This document shows positions 52,809 through 62,872 of a stretch of DNA of 64,000 nt, one piece after another. A program made the translations under genes and the position numbers. Origin of the DNA: Fodinibius sediminis (GTDB taxonomy: Bacteria > Bacteroidota > Rhodothermia > Balneolales > Balneolaceae); assembly GCF_900182555.1 (NCBI RefSeq), contig NZ_FXTH01000011.1:1-64000 (forward strand). Direction: 5' to 3'. Below the pieces are notes generated by a model, which saw only the letters and a program-made list of their open reading frames with translations, was not told where the DNA came from and did not search any database. Positions within the stretch are counted from its first letter, which is position 1, and each line of letters opens with the position of its first letter.

Positions 52809-53513
52809 ATGAGTGATTTTAAAGCATTGAAACAGAAGGTCTATGAAGCTAATATGCGGCTTCCGGAGCTTGGCCTGGTATTGTTTACGTTCGGCAATGC
52901 CAGCGCAGCGGACCGCAAGCGTGAAGTATTTGCTATCAAGCCCAGCGGAGTACCCTACGACGAGCTCAGTCCTGAGGACATGGTGATTGTTGATTTTGAC
53001 GGCAAGGTGTTAGAAGGAGAGATGCGACCTTCTTCCGATACCGAGACGCATGCGGTCTTGTACAAACACTGGGAGCATATAGGAGGAGTCGTGCACACAC
53101 ATTCAACCTATGCTACCGCCTGGGCGCAGGCTCAGAAAGATATCCCCATTATGGGGACAACCCATGCCGATCATCTGACCACGGATATCCCGTGTGCTGC
53201 GCCGATGAGCGATGATATGATTCAGGGAGATTATGAAGAACAGACCGGGTACCAGATTCTCAATGCCCTTGAAGATCGGGGTTTGTCATACGAAGAAACT
53301 GAGATGATTCTGGTGGGCAGCCATGCGCCCTTCACCTGGGGAAAATCAGCAGAGAAAGCTGTGTATAACAGCGCGGTGTTGGAGGAAGTGGCAAAAATGG
53401 CCTGCCTGTCGCTGCAGATAAATCCCGGAGCTCCCCGGCTTAAGGATACGCTCATAAAAAAGCACTGGGAGCGGAAGCATGGCGACGACGCATACTATGG
53501 ACAAGGAAATTAA
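52809..53513 (+). CDS. araD: L-ribulose-5-phosphate 4-epimerase
   Basis: The 234-residue class II aldolase-like enzyme makes D-xylulose 5-phosphate. Zinc ligands are seen in GGVVHTHSTYA (two His) and VGSHAPFTWG (third His); SSDTETHAVLYKHW supplies the catalytic-site segment. I use ATG 52809 because MSDFKALKQKV begins the conserved N-terminus. It lies between araB and araA. Confidence 0.95.
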   Translation: MSDFKALKQKVYEANMRLPELGLVLFTFGNASAADRKREVFAIKPSGVPYDELSPEDMVIVDFDGKVLEGEMRPSSDTETHAVLYKHWEHIGGVVHTHSTYATAWAQAQKDIPIMGTTHADHLTTDIPCAAPMSDDMIQGDYEEQTGYQILNALEDRGLSYEETEMILVGSHAPFTWGKSAEKAVYNSAVLEEVAKMACLSLQINPGAPRLKDTLIKKHWERKHGDDAYYGQGN

Positions 53514-53546
53514 CAGCATCCTATAATTAATTAAGATTACCAGCTA

Positions 53547-54947
53547 ATGATTGAACAGCGCAAGCCCAGGATAGGGCTATTGGGAATAATGCAGGAACTG
53601 TATGATGATGACATTCCAGGCATTACCGAACATCAGGAGGATTATGCCCGCAAGGTTTGTACACAACTCAGCGATATAGCCCACTGGGAGTTTCCGCGGG
53701 CCGCCCGCAACCGGAGCGATATTGAGGAAATACTGGGTGATTTCAACTACAAAAATCTGGATGGCGTCATGATCGTTATGCTCACCTATGGTCCGGCCAT
53801 GCGTGCGGTTCGCGCTCTTCAGCATAACAACTTGCCGCTGTTGCTGGCCAATATTCAGCCGGTTCCCGAAGTGACGACCGACTGGGATATGGATGATTTG
53901 ACCTATAACCAGGGGATCCACGGCGTGCAGGACATGGCCAATGCGATGCTTCGAACCACCGGTGATCGCTTTGAGGTTATTTCGGCCGACTGGAAGAGTG
54001 AAGAGTTTGAAACATTTGTAGGCGATTGGGCCCGTGCAGCCCAGGCGGCATCGGAGCTGAAAAAGATGAAAATAGCATCCATCGGGAAAATGCACGGCAT
54101 GGGTGATACACTTACCGACGAGGCGGCCTTTACCCGGGTTATTGGCCCGGAGGTCAATCGTGAGTACATAGGCCAGGTAGTTCGAAATATGGAGGCCATT
54201 TCCAGAAAAGAAGTCGAGGAACAGATGGCCATTGATCGCGAACGCTTTGAGGTGGATGAGGATATGCCGGAAAAAAACTTTCGATATGCCGTCCGCATGT
54301 ATCTCGGGTTTAAACAGTTTCTCGTGGAAGGCGGCTACCGGGGATTTTCGGCCCACTTTGATACCTTTAAGGGCGACGGCCGGTTTAATCAGATCAACAT
54401 GCTGACTGCCTCCAACCTGTTGGCTGATGGGTATGGCTATGCGGCCGAAGGGGATACGAATACGGCCAGTATGGTAGCTGCAGGTCATGTTTTAGGCGGT
54501 GATGCACACTTCACCGAAATGTACGCCATGGATTTTAAACAGGAATCAATGTTGATGAGCCATATGGGGGAGGGCAACTGGAAAGTGGCCCGTAAGGATG
54601 AACCCATACGACTGGCTAACCGTGAGTTGGGGATAGGAGATCTGAATAATCCTCCGACGACGGTATTCAGGGCCGAGCCGGGACCTGCCACCATCGTATC
54701 ACTGGTGCACCTGGAAGGTGAGAAATTTCGTCTGGTTGCTGCACAAGGTGAGATCCTGGATACTCAGCAGTACCCCGCCATTGAAATGCCATATTTCCAT
54801 TTCAGGCCCGATAGCGGCGTGCGAACATGCAATGATGGATGGCTGAAGGCAGGAGGGACGCATCATCAAACGCTGTTGTTGGGTGATCAGCGGCAGAAAT
54901 GGCAAATGCTGTGCAAGATTCTGGGTATTGATTATATGGAGGTGTAA
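53547..54947 (+). CDS. araA: L-arabinose isomerase
   Basis: The 466-residue enzyme converts L-arabinose to L-ribulose. The metal-site residues are seen in YAAEGDTNTASM (Glu), HFTEMYAMDF (Glu) and LMSHMGEGNW (His), and a C-terminal GGTHHQTLLLG supplies the last His. It is shorter and more divergent than E. coli AraA (500 residues), resembling the AraA-like forms of Bacteroidota. It is the fourth catabolic gene in line, 33 bp after araD. Confidence 0.93.
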   Translation: MIEQRKPRIGLLGIMQELYDDDIPGITEHQEDYARKVCTQLSDIAHWEFPRAARNRSDIEEILGDFNYKNLDGVMIVMLTYGPAMRAVRALQHNNLPLLLANIQPVPEVTTDWDMDDLTYNQGIHGVQDMANAMLRTTGDRFEVISADWKSEEFETFVGDWARAAQAASELKKMKIASIGKMHGMGDTLTDEAAFTRVIGPEVNREYIGQVVRNMEAISRKEVEEQMAIDRERFEVDEDMPEKNFRYAVRMYLGFKQFLVEGGYRGFSAHFDTFKGDGRFNQINMLTASNLLADGYGYAAEGDTNTASMVAAGHVLGGDAHFTEMYAMDFKQESMLMSHMGEGNWKVARKDEPIRLANRELGIGDLNNPPTTVFRAEPGPATIVSLVHLEGEKFRLVAAQGEILDTQQYPAIEMPYFHFRPDSGVRTCNDGWLKAGGTHHQTLLLGDQRQKWQMLCKILGIDYMEV

Positions 54948-55181
54948 CAGAAATGGCACTTGTCAGGAAGCTTTTTCATTATTAAACATAAAGGAGGGCA
55001 TGCTGCATTTGTCTTTCAATCATAAACTGTTATCATAGGTCAGCTTAGGGAAGCCGTGCCGGGGCATTATCCAACCGGCTAAGGGATAAATTTGACCGCT
55101 GCCGTGCACGGACCTGAAGCAGCCGGGATGAGTGTACGGCCTGATGGAATTCACAGTAATATAAACGATAAAAGGAGTTTT

Positions 55182-56936
55182 ATGGGAACACTTGCACTGG
55201 TGGACTGGATGGTCATCGGCCTGTATTTTCTGCTTATTGCTGGATTAGCCTGGTGGGTGATCAATCAGAAGACGGATACGACAACCGACTACTTTTTGGC
55301 CGGCCGGCATTTGGGATGGATTATCGTGGGCACCTCTATCTTTGCTTCCAATATCGGATCGGAACACCTGGTGGGACTGACCGGCACGGGGGCAACCGAC
55401 GGGGTGGCCATGGCGCATTACGAACTGCATGCCTGGTGCCTGCTGGTGCTGGGATGGGTAATGCTTCCCTTTTATATCCGATCCAGGGTATTTACGATGC
55501 CTGAATTTTTGGAGAAGCGATTTTCTCCGTTGGCCCGTACACTCCTGTCCGGGATATCACTTATTGCCTATATACTCACCAAGATAGCGGTGGGTATTTT
55601 TGCGGGGGGCATTGTGTTCAGTGTTCTCATGCCTGAGCTCTCATTCATGGGAATGAACAGCTTTTGGATCGGATCGATCCTGGTGATTGTTTTTACCGGT
55701 CTTTATACCGTGCTGGGTGGACTTCGGGCCGTTGCCTATACCGAAGCCGTGCAAACTCTGGTGCTTATTTTTGGATCTGTGATGGTCCTGTATTACGGAC
55801 TGGATGCCATCGGGGGATGGGGACGGTTATATGAAATTGCAGGGCCCGAGATGTTTGATTTATGGAAACCCATAGTTCCGGAAGGGGTCGATGCCACCTG
55901 GGCACCAGTCATGCAGGAGGGACAAATGGCATGGTACTTTAACAGTAATTATCCCTGGGTGGGAATGCTTTTTGCAGCGCCTATTGTGGGATTGTGGTAC
56001 TGGACTACGGATCAGTACATCGTTCAGCGTGCGCTGGGGGCTCCCAATGAGAAAGAAGGTCGCCGGGGAACCATTGCAGCGGCATTTTTAAAACTTCTGC
56101 CTGTATTTCTTTTCATCATTCCCGGCATTATCGCCTTTGCCCTGGCCAAATCGGGAGAGATGGCTATCCTGCAGCAGGAATTGATGAATGAGCAGGGCGA
56201 GATTATCAATCAGAATGCACAGGCCTCTTTCCCGCTTCTGGTAGCCCATATCTTGCCGGTGGGCATCCGGGGTATCGTGGTAGCGGGACTCCTGGCCGCC
56301 CTTATGAGTTCATTGGCCGGCGTTTTCAATGCTTCCTCCACACTTTTCACCATGGACTTTTACAGCAAGTTCAAGCCCGGTGCTTCTGAACAGCATCTTG
56401 TTTGGATGGGACGGCTGGCAACGGTTGTCATGGTAATTATCGGACTGCTCTGGATACCGGTGATACAGGGTAGCAGGGGATTGTATGACTACCTTCAGGG
56501 GGTACAGGCCTATCTGGCTCCCCCGATATTTGTGGTTTTTTTCTTTGGCATCTTCTTCAAGCGGCTTAACAAGCAGGGGGCGCTATCGGCCCTTTTTATC
56601 GGTTTGTTCCTTGGAATATTCCGCCTGGCCGTCGATACGCCTGTAATGCTGGGTGACGGCTTTACCTATGCCGAAGGATCTTTCTTCTGGATTATTAATA
56701 ATATTTTCTTTCAGTATTACAGCCTGTTTATTTTCCTGGTCTGTATTGCTGTGATGTTCGGGGTAAGCTATATGACGGATCCGCCCAAATATGAAAAGAT
56801 TTCCGGCTTGACCTACGGAACCCTTACGGATGAGGATAAGCGGCTGTCGCGCGAGAGCTGGAACTGGGTGGATGTGTCACTTTCGGTTCTGCTTGTGGCT
56901 GTTATTGGTTTTATTTACATCTATTTTAGTGGATAA
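55182..56936 (+). CDS. araT: Sodium/solute symporter (SSS family), probable arabinose importer
   Basis: From ATG 55182, which has AAAGGAG at the right distance, the protein has 584 residues and about 14 hydrophobic helices. TTDYFLAGRHLGWIIVGTS and SNIGSEHLVGLTGTGA match the sodium-glucose-transporter core, and SAELS-like GLLAALMSSLAGVFNASSTL fits helix 8-9. It imports a sugar with Na+; arabinose is inferred from the neighbours. An upstream start at 55092 would add a hydrophilic stretch without a signal. Confidence 0.87.
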   Translation: MGTLALVDWMVIGLYFLLIAGLAWWVINQKTDTTTDYFLAGRHLGWIIVGTSIFASNIGSEHLVGLTGTGATDGVAMAHYELHAWCLLVLGWVMLPFYIRSRVFTMPEFLEKRFSPLARTLLSGISLIAYILTKIAVGIFAGGIVFSVLMPELSFMGMNSFWIGSILVIVFTGLYTVLGGLRAVAYTEAVQTLVLIFGSVMVLYYGLDAIGGWGRLYEIAGPEMFDLWKPIVPEGVDATWAPVMQEGQMAWYFNSNYPWVGMLFAAPIVGLWYWTTDQYIVQRALGAPNEKEGRRGTIAAAFLKLLPVFLFIIPGIIAFALAKSGEMAILQQELMNEQGEIINQNAQASFPLLVAHILPVGIRGIVVAGLLAALMSSLAGVFNASSTLFTMDFYSKFKPGASEQHLVWMGRLATVVMVIIGLLWIPVIQGSRGLYDYLQGVQAYLAPPIFVVFFFGIFFKRLNKQGALSALFIGLFLGIFRLAVDTPVMLGDGFTYAEGSFFWIINNIFFQYYSLFIFLVCIAVMFGVSYMTDPPKYEKISGLTYGTLTDEDKRLSRESWNWVDVSLSVLLVAVIGFIYIYFSG

Positions 56937-57030
56937 CAGATAATTCCCTCCTTACCTATGCCTTTGGATGAGAGCATAACCCCAGAGGTTTGACGCATAT
57001 GCAGCTGGGAAATTAACTTTTCAGGGGATA

Positions 57031-57957
57031 CTACGTCACGGCAAAGAGCTTGGCCAGCAGTACCGACAGGGGTAGCAAGAGCAGAACCAGCAGGCCTGTA
57101 AAGAATCCGCCAAAGCCGGCTGCAATAGCAGCGTTCATCAGGATAAGGGAGAGGACACCGCGCTTAATAGCTTTCTTTATCAACTGCGGCTTGGGCTGAA
57201 GGGCTGCTTTTCCAAAAGGAGGGAGGACCATGGCACCGAAGAGCAGGATGAACGGAATAGCAAGAATAATGCTGTATCCGCGGAGAAAACCGAGCAGCAG
57301 CAGCCCGGCGATCACCAGCAGGATCAGTCCCAGGGCAGCAATTCCGGACTTTTTGCTGCCGCCGTGTATTTCTCCCTGGCTTACCAGTGTAATGCTCCCG
57401 ATGTAAGTGACCGGCAGAAGGCCCAGAAACCAGAGGCTGCCCAGGGTAGCGGGCAGGATGCTGCATCCCAGTAAAAGATTGCCGCCCCGGCATCCACCCA
57501 TAAAAAGGGGCCCCCACAGGGAAGAGTGTTTCGCCCAATAATCGTAAAGCAGGGCTCCGCCGCTGATAGCTGTGGCCAGAAGACCGGCCGTTGTATTGAC
57601 CCGGAAAGCCGCGGCAATTCCGACCCCCAGAAGCATGAGTCCCATTAGTATGGCTCCGTCCCTGGAGGCCCGACCACTGGGGATAGCCCGCTCGGGACGT
57701 TCCCGCGCATCCAGTTCAGCGTCAAAAACATCGTTGAACACAACGCCGCCTCCATAGAGCCCAAAAGTGGAAAGAAGCAGCCATCCCAGGGCAGGAGGGT
57801 TGAGCGAGAACTCCATGCTGGAGAGGGCGACGGATCCTCCAGCTGCTGCATAACCCGCCATAATATCGGCAAAGGCCGTTATGATGTTGGCCGGCCGCAA
57901 CAGCTCGCCATAAGCTCGAAGCCGGGAAACAAGGGAATGATCAGTTTGTTTTTTCAA
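57031..57957 (-). CDS. eboC: EboC, UbiA-family prenyltransferase
   Basis: The 308-residue membrane protein has about eight or nine hydrophobic helices and the UbiA first Asp-rich motif FNDVFDAELDARERPERAIP near residues 75-95. The second Asp-rich region is weak (YDYWAKHSSLWGP), as in EboC proteins. In the ebo cluster this subunit probably handles a prenyl or polyprenyl substrate in the membrane. It is the last of three minus-strand ebo genes; a 169 bp gap separates it from eboB. Confidence 0.9.
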   Translation of the reverse strand: MKKQTDHSLVSRLRAYGELLRPANIITAFADIMAGYAAAGGSVALSSMEFSLNPPALGWLLLSTFGLYGGGVVFNDVFDAELDARERPERAIPSGRASRDGAILMGLMLLGVGIAAAFRVNTTAGLLATAISGGALLYDYWAKHSSLWGPLFMGGCRGGNLLLGCSILPATLGSLWFLGLLPVTYIGSITLVSQGEIHGGSKKSGIAALGLILLVIAGLLLLGFLRGYSIILAIPFILLFGAMVLPPFGKAALQPKPQLIKKAIKRGVLSLILMNAAIAAGFGGFFTGLLVLLLLPLSVLLAKLFAVT

Positions 57958-58126
57958 GGAATGAAATTCAACTTGTAAGTCAGACAGTCAGCGGATCAAC
58001 ATGTTATCCGGAGCAACTACGAGGGATTCAAAATCTCAAAGACGTAAAGATCAGGCATCAGTGGATCCCTGAAAGCCGAAATTGTGAGATTCCCTGTGTC
58101 ATAGTCAATGGCTGTTCCAGCCGGGT

Positions 58127-59062
58127 CTATTCGATGATGATATCGTCTTCGTCCGGATGTTCCTTTTCGATAAACGGTTTTGAACCGCCTCGTAATACCG
58201 TATTGCCCCCGTATGTTTTGCTTTGGTCGATCAGCGGACGATCCAGCCAGTCTTCCTCTTTCATCTGCCCGCTCTGTTTATAGGCATCGAGAGCATTCTG
58301 GTAACAGACTATTTGGACATCCTCTTTGCTGATGCCGCGATCCAGCATCAATTGGGCTGTTTTGGGAACCCCGAGAGGATCGCTCTTGCCCCAGTCTGCG
58401 GCACTGTCTACAAAAATTCGTTCGGTCCCATACTGCTTGACAATATCGACCATGCGCTCGTTGCCCATCTTGGTACCCGGGTAGATGGTGAAGGCGGTCC
58501 AGTAACCTCGGTCGAGTACTTCTTCAACAGTTTCCTCATTGTTGTGATCAACAATAACCCTGGAAGGATCGAGGCCGTGTTCCTCGCACAGGTCCATGCT
58601 TCGACTGGTTCCCTGCTTCTTATTGCGGTGGGGGGTATGAATGAGAACCAGCTTATCCATTTTCTTGGCGAGTTCAAGCTGCAGGTGAAAATATTTTTCT
58701 TCGAGATCCGTCATGTCGTCATAGCCGATTTCACCAATGGCAACGACCCCTTCTTTGTTGGCAAAACGAGGGAGCAGTTCCATCACATCCTCTGCCAGCT
58801 GTTCATTATTGGCTTCTTTGGCATTCAGGCCAATGGTGCAATAGTGCCGCACGCCGAACTGCTCAGCGCGAAATCGCTCCCAGCCTACGATCATGCTGAA
58901 ATAGTCAAGCATGGAACTGGCATCTGTTCGGGGCTGTCCCAGCCAGAAAGCCGGTTCAATGACGGCAACCACACCGGCCTGGCGCATTGCCTCATAGTCA
59001 TCGGTTGTTCGGGAAACCATGTGAACATGCGGGTCGATAAATTTCATTTCATCAATAGACAT
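58127..59062 (-). CDS. eboB: EboB, TatD-like metal hydrolase
   Basis: The 311-residue protein has the amidohydrolase/TatD barrel: FIDPHVHM metal ligands at its start, GEIGYDD in the middle, LVLIHTPH and VDHNNEETV, and a late Asp in IFVDSAADWGKSD. These are the expected metal-binding positions. Its natural substrate in the ebo pathway is unknown. It starts 59 bp downstream of eboA on the same strand; a start at Met6 (MKFIDPH) is possible. Confidence 0.93.
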   Translation of the reverse strand: MSIDEMKFIDPHVHMVSRTTDDYEAMRQAGVVAVIEPAFWLGQPRTDASSMLDYFSMIVGWERFRAEQFGVRHYCTIGLNAKEANNEQLAEDVMELLPRFANKEGVVAIGEIGYDDMTDLEEKYFHLQLELAKKMDKLVLIHTPHRNKKQGTSRSMDLCEEHGLDPSRVIVDHNNEETVEEVLDRGYWTAFTIYPGTKMGNERMVDIVKQYGTERIFVDSAADWGKSDPLGVPKTAQLMLDRGISKEDVQIVCYQNALDAYKQSGQMKEEDWLDRPLIDQSKTYGGNTVLRGGSKPFIEKEHPDEDDIIIE

Positions 59063-59121
59063 AGTGATAAGATACTTTGTTTCAAATTATGTAGAATATT
59101 CTGCAGCTAGTGCAATTGCTT

Positions 59122-60024
59122 TTACTTCTTATTAAACCGGACCCCAATCGTGTTCCAGTCAATTCCGGCCTCCTTAACTTTGTCAACCGTTTCCGGATGT
59201 TCATCGAGCAGCGCTTGGGCTTGGTCCGAGGGGCTGGCCGACAAGGCTAACACTGCGGCCTGCTGCTGAAGTTCATCATCATGGGTCAGTACCTTTTTGA
59301 GATCATCAATCGTATCCCCTTTGGCAAAAGGTCCCACCGGTCGCCAGAGCTCCGGTGATACGCTTCGGTCGGCTGCCCAGCGCTCGTGAGCATAGTCTGC
59401 GAGCATCCCGGCCAGCTTTTCATTTGCCCTCCGGTCGATGCCGTCGATAAGGTAGAGGGGGCTTTCAACAAACAGGGCCTTCAGAACGACCTGATTCCAC
59501 GCGCCATCATCCATAAAATCGGCCGGATAGGGATTGCGAAGGGCTACAGCATTGAATACGGAGGTTATATTACTGCGAATTCCTTCGGCAGCCCGCTTGG
59601 TCAGATCTTCGGGATGAGGCAGAACCGGCAGGCTCTGGTACAGAGCGATGGCCTCATTCATGTCGCTGGAGATAAATGTTTTTTCCAGGATATCCAGAAA
59701 GTCGTCCTTTCCCTTGTTCGCTATACTCAACACCAGGTACGTCCGGCCCAGCTGATCCACCGACCAGTGTTCCGGCTGCCAGCCCCTGCGCAAATTTTCT
59801 GCTTGTTTGCCCTCTTGTTCGGAGAGCTCAAGCAGTTCTTTTCCCGTTTTTTGGGGCACGCCGCTGAAGGATGCGAAGAACTCCCAGTCTTCAGTTCCCA
59901 TTTCGAGTTTTTCACTTGTCTCAGTTATCCAGGTCAGTGCTTCGCTGCTCAGCCGGTTCTCAAGCCACGTATGAATGGTTGAACGCAAGGTGGAAAAGTT
60001 AATTTGCTGTTGAGAGTTGGCCAT
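59122..60024 (-). CDS. eboA: EboA family protein
   Basis: The 300-residue protein is all-helical and soluble, with the EboA pattern of an N-terminal helical repeat and the conserved WSVDQLGRTYLVLS, then DFMDDGAWNQVVLKALFV. The function of EboA is not known. It is the first gene of the minus-strand arm, divergent from eboD across 247 bp. It assigns the cluster unambiguously together with eboB and eboC. Confidence 0.9.
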   Translation of the reverse strand: MANSQQQINFSTLRSTIHTWLENRLSSEALTWITETSEKLEMGTEDWEFFASFSGVPQKTGKELLELSEQEGKQAENLRRGWQPEHWSVDQLGRTYLVLSIANKGKDDFLDILEKTFISSDMNEAIALYQSLPVLPHPEDLTKRAAEGIRSNITSVFNAVALRNPYPADFMDDGAWNQVVLKALFVESPLYLIDGIDRRANEKLAGMLADYAHERWAADRSVSPELWRPVGPFAKGDTIDDLKKVLTHDDELQQQAAVLALSASPSDQAQALLDEHPETVDKVKEAGIDWNTIGVRFNKK

Positions 60025-60271
60025 CGTACTATTTTTTTTCTTGGGTTTAATGTGAGAATACAGCCTGATTTTTTGCGAAGATCAACGGTCCCTGAGACTT
60101 GCCGCCGGGAACCTACTGTAAGGATGATTTCAAAGAAATTCCACTCAAAATTATCGGATTTCACATAATATTACCATCTTTGCATCGGTTTTATAAAAAA
60201 ATGCAAAACCTCCTTTTTTTACAATCGATTTTTGTTGCACTTATAGCGCTATTTAAATAGGTTCGCTTATT
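60025..60271. promoter_or_regulatory. Divergent control region of the two ebo arms
   Basis: The 247 bp between eboA and eboD starts must hold both promoters. On the minus strand TAATTTTG fits the Bacteroidota minus-7 consensus, but no matching TTG stands at the usual distance. The 10 bp palindrome ATAGCGCTAT at 60243-60252 lies 20 bp before the eboD start. No known operator is recognised. Confidence 0.4.
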
Positions 60272-61453
60272 ATGAAAATTATAGAGCAAAAAGTACCTGT
60301 TTCCTTTACCTACAATGTTCACTTCACCGAGGGGATTTTTGATAATGGCAACCCACTCTTTTCAGATATTATCCAAAAAGCCTCGCCGGAAGTAGCGCGC
60401 AATGTCTTGTTTGTCATCGATGCCGGAGTCGTTGACCACCATCCCGGGCTGCCAAATAAAATCAAGGCTTATGCCCATGCCCATGCCGGGGCCTTTAAAC
60501 TGGTGCCGGAACTGCAGATCATTCCCGGCGGTGAGGCCGCAAAAAATGATCCGGAAATCATCGAAGAGCTGCATGAGGCTATTCATGAGGCTAACCTGGA
60601 CCGTCATTCTTATGTGACCGCCATTGGAGGAGGGGCGGTATTGGATGCTGTTGGCTATGCCGCCGGCACTGCCCACCGGGGCATACGATTGATCAGGGTA
60701 CCTACGACCGTGCTGGCTCAGAACGATGCAGGAATAGGAGTGAAAAATGGGGTTAACGCTTTTGGGAAAAAGAATTTTCTGGGCATTTTTGCTCCTCCCT
60801 TTGCGGTGTTGAATGATTCGGCTTTTTTACAGACACTCGACCAGCGCGACTGGCGTTCCGGGATATCGGAAGCCGTCAAGGTGGCCTTGCTTAAAGACGC
60901 TGTTTTCTTCGAATTCCTGGAAGATCAGGCGGCGGTACTGGACGGCCGCAATGAGGAGGCGATGGATCATCTCATCTATCGTTGTGCCGAGCTGCATATG
61001 GAGCATATCGCCACTTCGGGCGATCCTTTTGAAATGGGGTCCTCCCGCCCCCTTGATTTCGGACACTGGTCGGCCCACAAGCTTGAACAGCTGACCAACT
61101 ATCATTTGCGCCACGGGGAGGCGGTGGCTATCGGGCTGGCACTGGATTGCATCTATTCCACCTTCGCCGGCATGCTGTCGGCTGCTGCGTGCCAGCGCAT
61201 CTTACACATGCTGAAAGGAGCCGGCTTCCGCTTGTTTATTCCCGAGCTGACCCATGAGGTGGATGATCCCGAAAATCCGGAATCGATTTTCCACGGCCTG
61301 GAAGAATTTCGCGAGCACCTGGGCGGTGAGTTGACCATCATGCTGCTGGATGAGATAGGCAAGGGGCGCGAGGTGCACGAAGTCGATTATGGCCTCTATC
61401 GTAAGGCGATTGCAGAATTGCAGTCCTTTGAAGAGCAGGGAGTTGAAGCTTAG
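60272..61453 (+). CDS. eboD: EboD, 3-dehydroquinate synthase-like protein
   Basis: The 393-residue protein belongs to the dehydroquinate synthase fold: an NAD site in SYVTAIGGGAVLDAVGYAAG, metal-binding region SEAVKVALLKDAVFF and DFGHWSAHKLEQLTNYHLRHGEAV, which includes two His of the metal site. It is the DHQ-synthase-like Ebo subunit rather than AroB, as its genes on both sides are ebo genes. The substrate is unknown but presumably a phosphorylated sugar. It is followed by eboE after 100 bp. Confidence 0.93.
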   Translation: MKIIEQKVPVSFTYNVHFTEGIFDNGNPLFSDIIQKASPEVARNVLFVIDAGVVDHHPGLPNKIKAYAHAHAGAFKLVPELQIIPGGEAAKNDPEIIEELHEAIHEANLDRHSYVTAIGGGAVLDAVGYAAGTAHRGIRLIRVPTTVLAQNDAGIGVKNGVNAFGKKNFLGIFAPPFAVLNDSAFLQTLDQRDWRSGISEAVKVALLKDAVFFEFLEDQAAVLDGRNEEAMDHLIYRCAELHMEHIATSGDPFEMGSSRPLDFGHWSAHKLEQLTNYHLRHGEAVAIGLALDCIYSTFAGMLSAAACQRILHMLKGAGFRLFIPELTHEVDDPENPESIFHGLEEFREHLGGELTIMLLDEIGKGREVHEVDYGLYRKAIAELQSFEEQGVEA

Positions 61454-61552
61454 AGCTGTTGGCTGTTCATAGTCATATGTGTTCTCCTGACGTTATCTGA
61501 GATATAACAAACCTCCAGTGATCAACAGCGAAAATATAAGTAACCTACAGCA

Positions 61553-62773
61553 ATGCAGCTAAAGAACTATCCGTCGTATCACATTACCTATTGCACCAAT
61601 ATCCATCCCGGTGAACAGTGGAATGATGTTTTCGAGCAGCTCAAAACTCATGTACCCGAGCTCAAGCGACGGCTGTCGCCGGACAGGGACTTTGGCATTG
61701 GACTTCGCCTGTCGGCCCGGGCCGCCCGGCAGTTGCAGGATGCTCACCTGGAAGAGTTTAAACAGTGGCTGAACCAGCGGCAGTGCTATGTGTTTACTAT
61801 GAACGGCTTTCCATATGGTGATTTTCACCACCAGCGCGTCAAGGACCTCGTGTATGCACCCGACTGGCGAACCGAAGAACGCCTAAATTATACGATAAAT
61901 TTGGCTCATATTCTGGCTGAGCTGCTACCTGAAGGAATGGACGGTGGCATTTCAACTTCTCCGGTATCCTACAAATACTGGCTGCAGCAGCCGTCGCTGA
62001 AGGAACAGGCCTGCCGGAAAGGAAGCAAAAATCTGGCCCGTGTGGCCTGGGCCCTGGCCAAAATCCGGGAGGAAAGCGGCAAAATTCTTCATGTTGATAT
62101 CGAGCCCGAGCCCGATTGCCTGATAGAGAATACCCCGGAAACCATTGACTTTTTCAACCGCTGGCTGTTGCCAATAGGCAGTACGTTTTTGGAAAACAGC
62201 TGCGGAATCAGCCTGGAAGAAGCCGAAACCATTCTTAGAGACCACGTCAGGCTGTGCTATGATACCTGTCACTTTGCTCTGGAGTATGAAAATCCCCGGC
62301 AGGCCCTCAGGCAATTTGAAGAGGCTGGCATCAAGATAGGAAAGACACAGGTTAGCGCGGCCCTGAAGGCCGTATTGCCCGAGACGACGGTGGGGCGTCG
62401 CCAGATCAGGGATGAGCTGCGTAAGTTCGTGGAATCCACCTACCTGCACCAGGTGATAGAACGCCGGGAAGATGGCTCTTTCAGGCAGTACCGCGACCTT
62501 GATCAGGCACTGCCGCATATATTTGATGAACAGGCCCGGGAGTGGCGGATTCATTACCATGTTCCCATATTTGTGGATTCCTTTGAACAACTCAACGCCA
62601 CCCAGCGGGATATCACGCAGAGCCTGGAGGTTTTAAAGGCTACCGGTCAGTGCCGGCATTTTGAAATTGAAACCTATACCTGGGAGATTCTCCCGGAAGA
62701 ACTCAAAAAAGACTCACTGGAATCCATAGCCCGGGAGTTTGAGTGGGTTATTGCGGCATTCGGGGATCATTGA
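61553..62773 (+). CDS. eboE: EboE, sugar-phosphate isomerase/epimerase-like protein
   Basis: The 406-residue TIM-barrel protein begins with YPSYHITYCTNIHPGEQWND, the hallmark EboE N-terminus, and later shows VFTMNGFPYGDFHH, the metal-type segments LHVDIEPEPDCLIE, LCYDTCHFALEYE and a C-terminal HFEIETYTWEILP. These resemble the xylose-isomerase-like (AP2Ec) family. It likely acts on a sugar-containing intermediate. It lies between eboD and eboF. Confidence 0.93.
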   Translation: MQLKNYPSYHITYCTNIHPGEQWNDVFEQLKTHVPELKRRLSPDRDFGIGLRLSARAARQLQDAHLEEFKQWLNQRQCYVFTMNGFPYGDFHHQRVKDLVYAPDWRTEERLNYTINLAHILAELLPEGMDGGISTSPVSYKYWLQQPSLKEQACRKGSKNLARVAWALAKIREESGKILHVDIEPEPDCLIENTPETIDFFNRWLLPIGSTFLENSCGISLEEAETILRDHVRLCYDTCHFALEYENPRQALRQFEEAGIKIGKTQVSAALKAVLPETTVGRRQIRDELRKFVESTYLHQVIERREDGSFRQYRDLDQALPHIFDEQAREWRIHYHVPIFVDSFEQLNATQRDITQSLEVLKATGQCRHFEIETYTWEILPEELKKDSLESIAREFEWVIAAFGDH

Positions 62774-62872
62774 GATTGCTCTGCCCGAGGTTAATTTCCC
62801 GGGGTAAGCGCTGCTCTGTCCGGTGATTTTTCGTTTAACAGATAATACCATGGACCATAAAAGCAGATAGAC

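Noticed and set aside
53577-54488. 303-codon minus-strand frame inside araA
   Set aside because: Antisense shadow; the araA frame has intact metal-site residues.
58223-59110. 295-codon plus-strand frame opposite eboB
   Set aside because: Antisense shadow; the minus strand encodes the expected EboB.
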